In this document: in pieces, positions 62,528 to 64,000 of the stretch
Layout of the letters: every line of letters begins with the position of its first letter
Numbering within the stretch: position 1 is the stretch's first letter
DNA from: Begonia masoniana
Taxonomy: Eukaryota > Streptophyta > Magnoliopsida > Cucurbitales > Begoniaceae
Assembly: GCA_022432975.1 (NCBI GenBank)
Contig: CM039504.1
Location: forward strand, 1,089,459-1,153,458
Reading direction: 5' to 3'
Length of the DNA: 64,000 nt
Notes under the pieces: generated by a model
What the model was told of the DNA's origin: nothing
Databases searched by the model: none
The model's input: only the letters and a program-made list of their open reading frames with translations
Translations under genes and position numbers: made by a program

Positions 62528-63600
62528 AAAAGGTAGTAAAGAGGGAATATTCATGTATATATAAGTTTTTAAGTAATGTAAAAATATCGGGTTTTCTTGA
62601 CGTATATTATTCTCTTCCAAATTTATCGAAGGAGTAAGAAAATTTAGTAGATGACAGGGCGTGCTTCATTGTAAGCTTACTGTAATATATTCTCTTATTG
62701 TTATGTCTTTCCATAGGCAGAGATTATGTTAAATCTGGTGTTAGTTTATGTGTTGTTTTTTTATCATCTAAAGAAATCGCAGTCGAACTCTAACAAAATA
62801 CAGTTTTAATGATGCGTAGATTGATTTTGTTGTTTTCTTTAGATGGTTTGAAACTCTCAGATCCTGAGCCAATATGGATTGTCATTTAACGAGATGAAAA
62901 AGTAGGTTTTATTCGCATAATTTGTCAATTCACTTCGGCCATGAAAGTCAAAAAACCAGAAAAGTAAGTATAAAAAGTTTGAATAAAGGAGAGATCATTT
63001 GATCTGCACGAAACATTTGCCGACCTATTGATTAAAATCAGAAGGGTATTAAAAAAATTCCCTTTTCCTTTGAAATTGTAGTCTTTCCGAGTTCTTCTAT
63101 GGGGTTAAGCTGTTAAAGAACCAAAACAGTGACTTCTGTTCTATTCAGCAAATTTGCGCCCATCATTCTCGCCCATATAGCCGATGAGAGCTCATTCGAT
63201 TATCCTCTGGTTCAAGATATTGTGCCACTAAGGGAAAGAGCCTTCTAAATCGAGTTGCATTTCACATATTTTTCTCGTTTCCCTCAAAAGTTTCTCTGGG
63301 TCTACTGGTTTTTGTTTAATAACTTCAATCTCCGAAGCGACGGAACAGGGCAGAACACATGATCACAATGCTTGAGAGTAATATACATGATCATTTCCAA
63401 TATTCAGAGCTTTCGGTATGATGGACGAATTCTCAAAGAAAATATTACACGGTGCATACTAACAGATGGCTTTCAGTCAATATAATAAAAAGCTCTGTTG
63501 GGTGAGTGTAACTAGAACTACGAAAGCTAAAACATCAATTTTGCAGCAATTTACTTCCATTTTGGCCAGCAGAAGAGTTCTTCTGCCTCTCCACAACTTC
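62528..63600. other. Convergent spacer, no gene seen
   Basis: AT-rich DNA between the 3' ends of two converging genes, presumably containing both 3' UTRs. I see no open frame of interest, no LTR ends and no RNA gene. Confidence 0.5.
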
Positions 63601-64000
63601 TTAGGCATTACCATTTATTACATGACCAGACCCTTCAACCAGATTACCACAAATCTTCGGCTTTGTCTCGACGCCAAGATAATTTGTCAATACTCTTTTT
63701 ACTCCAAGTCCACGCCGATAAGGTTTGCAGTTGTTCTTATTGGCGATAAAAGGTGTTCTTTCTCCTCTTGCGGGGCTAACGAGAGGCATTGGCGAGAAGC
63801 TGGGTGTTGCAGAAGATGATTTAAAAGGAGAGCTTGAAACTGCCCCCGAGAAAGGATACGAAATCTTCTTCTTGTGAGCTACTACATTCACGGTTGAAAT
63901 TGCTGATAATCGACCTGAACGTGCCGTGAGATCATCGACATAGAGTAAATCTTCTATCCGAGCAATTATATTTGAAGCTAGGCTCTCCAAAACTCTAGAG
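63601..64000 (-). CDS. RopGEF (PRONE-domain) protein, C-terminal part, runs off the window
   Basis: The last exon reads RVLESLASNIIARIEDLLYV, the end of the PRONE domain, followed by a Ser/Pro-rich tail with PSFSPMPLVSPARGER and GLGVKRVLTNYLG, stopping at 63601. This matches plant Rho-of-plants guanine nucleotide exchange factors, which load ROP GTPases with GTP at the plasma membrane in polar growth and receptor-kinase signalling. The conserved GVKRVLTNYLG near the C-terminus is typical of several RopGEFs, where the tail is regulatory. The rest of the gene lies beyond 64,000. No disruption is visible in this part. Confidence 0.9.
   Translation of the reverse strand, partial: SRVLESLASNIIARIEDLLYVDDLTARSGRLSAISTVNVVAHKKKISYPFSGAVSSSPFKSSSATPSFSPMPLVSPARGERTPFIANKNNCKPYRRGLGVKRVLTNYLGVETKPKICGNLVEGSGHVINGNA

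Overview
This is plant nuclear DNA: intron-rich genes with GT-AG borders, AT-rich spacers, and Ty3/gypsy retrotransposons with tRNA primer-binding sites. The serine proteases closely follow melon cucumisin; in the first copy the catalytic Asp, His and Asn fall at residues 140, 204 and 307, the same numbers as I recall for cucumisin. The source is therefore probably a cucurbit. That assignment is an inference from protein family, and the genus is not determined.

Layout. Positions 1-11,000 are ordinary gene space with three complete minus-strand genes: NEDD1 (gamma-tubulin targeting WD40 protein, 10 exons), a mitochondrial-type solute carrier (7 exons) and a RABA2-type Rab GTPase (2 exons). Positions 11,500-57,000 are a tandem array of cucumisin-like subtilase genes on the plus strand: A (12,660-15,913, intact model, 741 aa), B (29,713-33,005, intact model, 736 aa) and C (53,106-56,431, with a frame problem in exon 1 and a compensated frameshift in exon 7). 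A decayed fourth relative, D, lies at about 57,997-61,008. Removing transposons leaves a repeat unit of about 8 kb, which also carries a dead serine carboxypeptidase-like fragment in each spacer. Positions 61,700-64,000 hold a small plant-specific gene ending in SLYY whose first exon looks frame-broken, and the 3' end of a minus-strand RopGEF gene that runs off the window.

Transposons account for most of the spacing between subtilases. Five complete solo LTRs, each with a matching 5-bp target duplication, and one truncated LTR are present; three of the five are nested as one inside-out stack (16,990-21,615). Between B and C sits an Athila-like Ty3 element (33,273-48,636) that has a 5' LTR and tRNA-Asp primer site but has lost its 3' end. 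Its gag is split by a second, CRM-like Ty3 element (35,487-42,389), and its pol is split by a solo LTR of its own family.

The strongest oddity is the inner Ty3 element. Its two LTRs are in opposite orientation, both outer ends are U3 ends, and the whole is flanked by a perfect 5-bp target duplication. Its gag-pol frame is open apart from one TGA. Other notable points are the mosaic make-up of subtilase B, the paired -1/+1 frameshift in subtilase C, and a shared GC-AG first intron. I found no sign of a wholly new gene system; the novelty here is in genome rearrangement and paralogue evolution.
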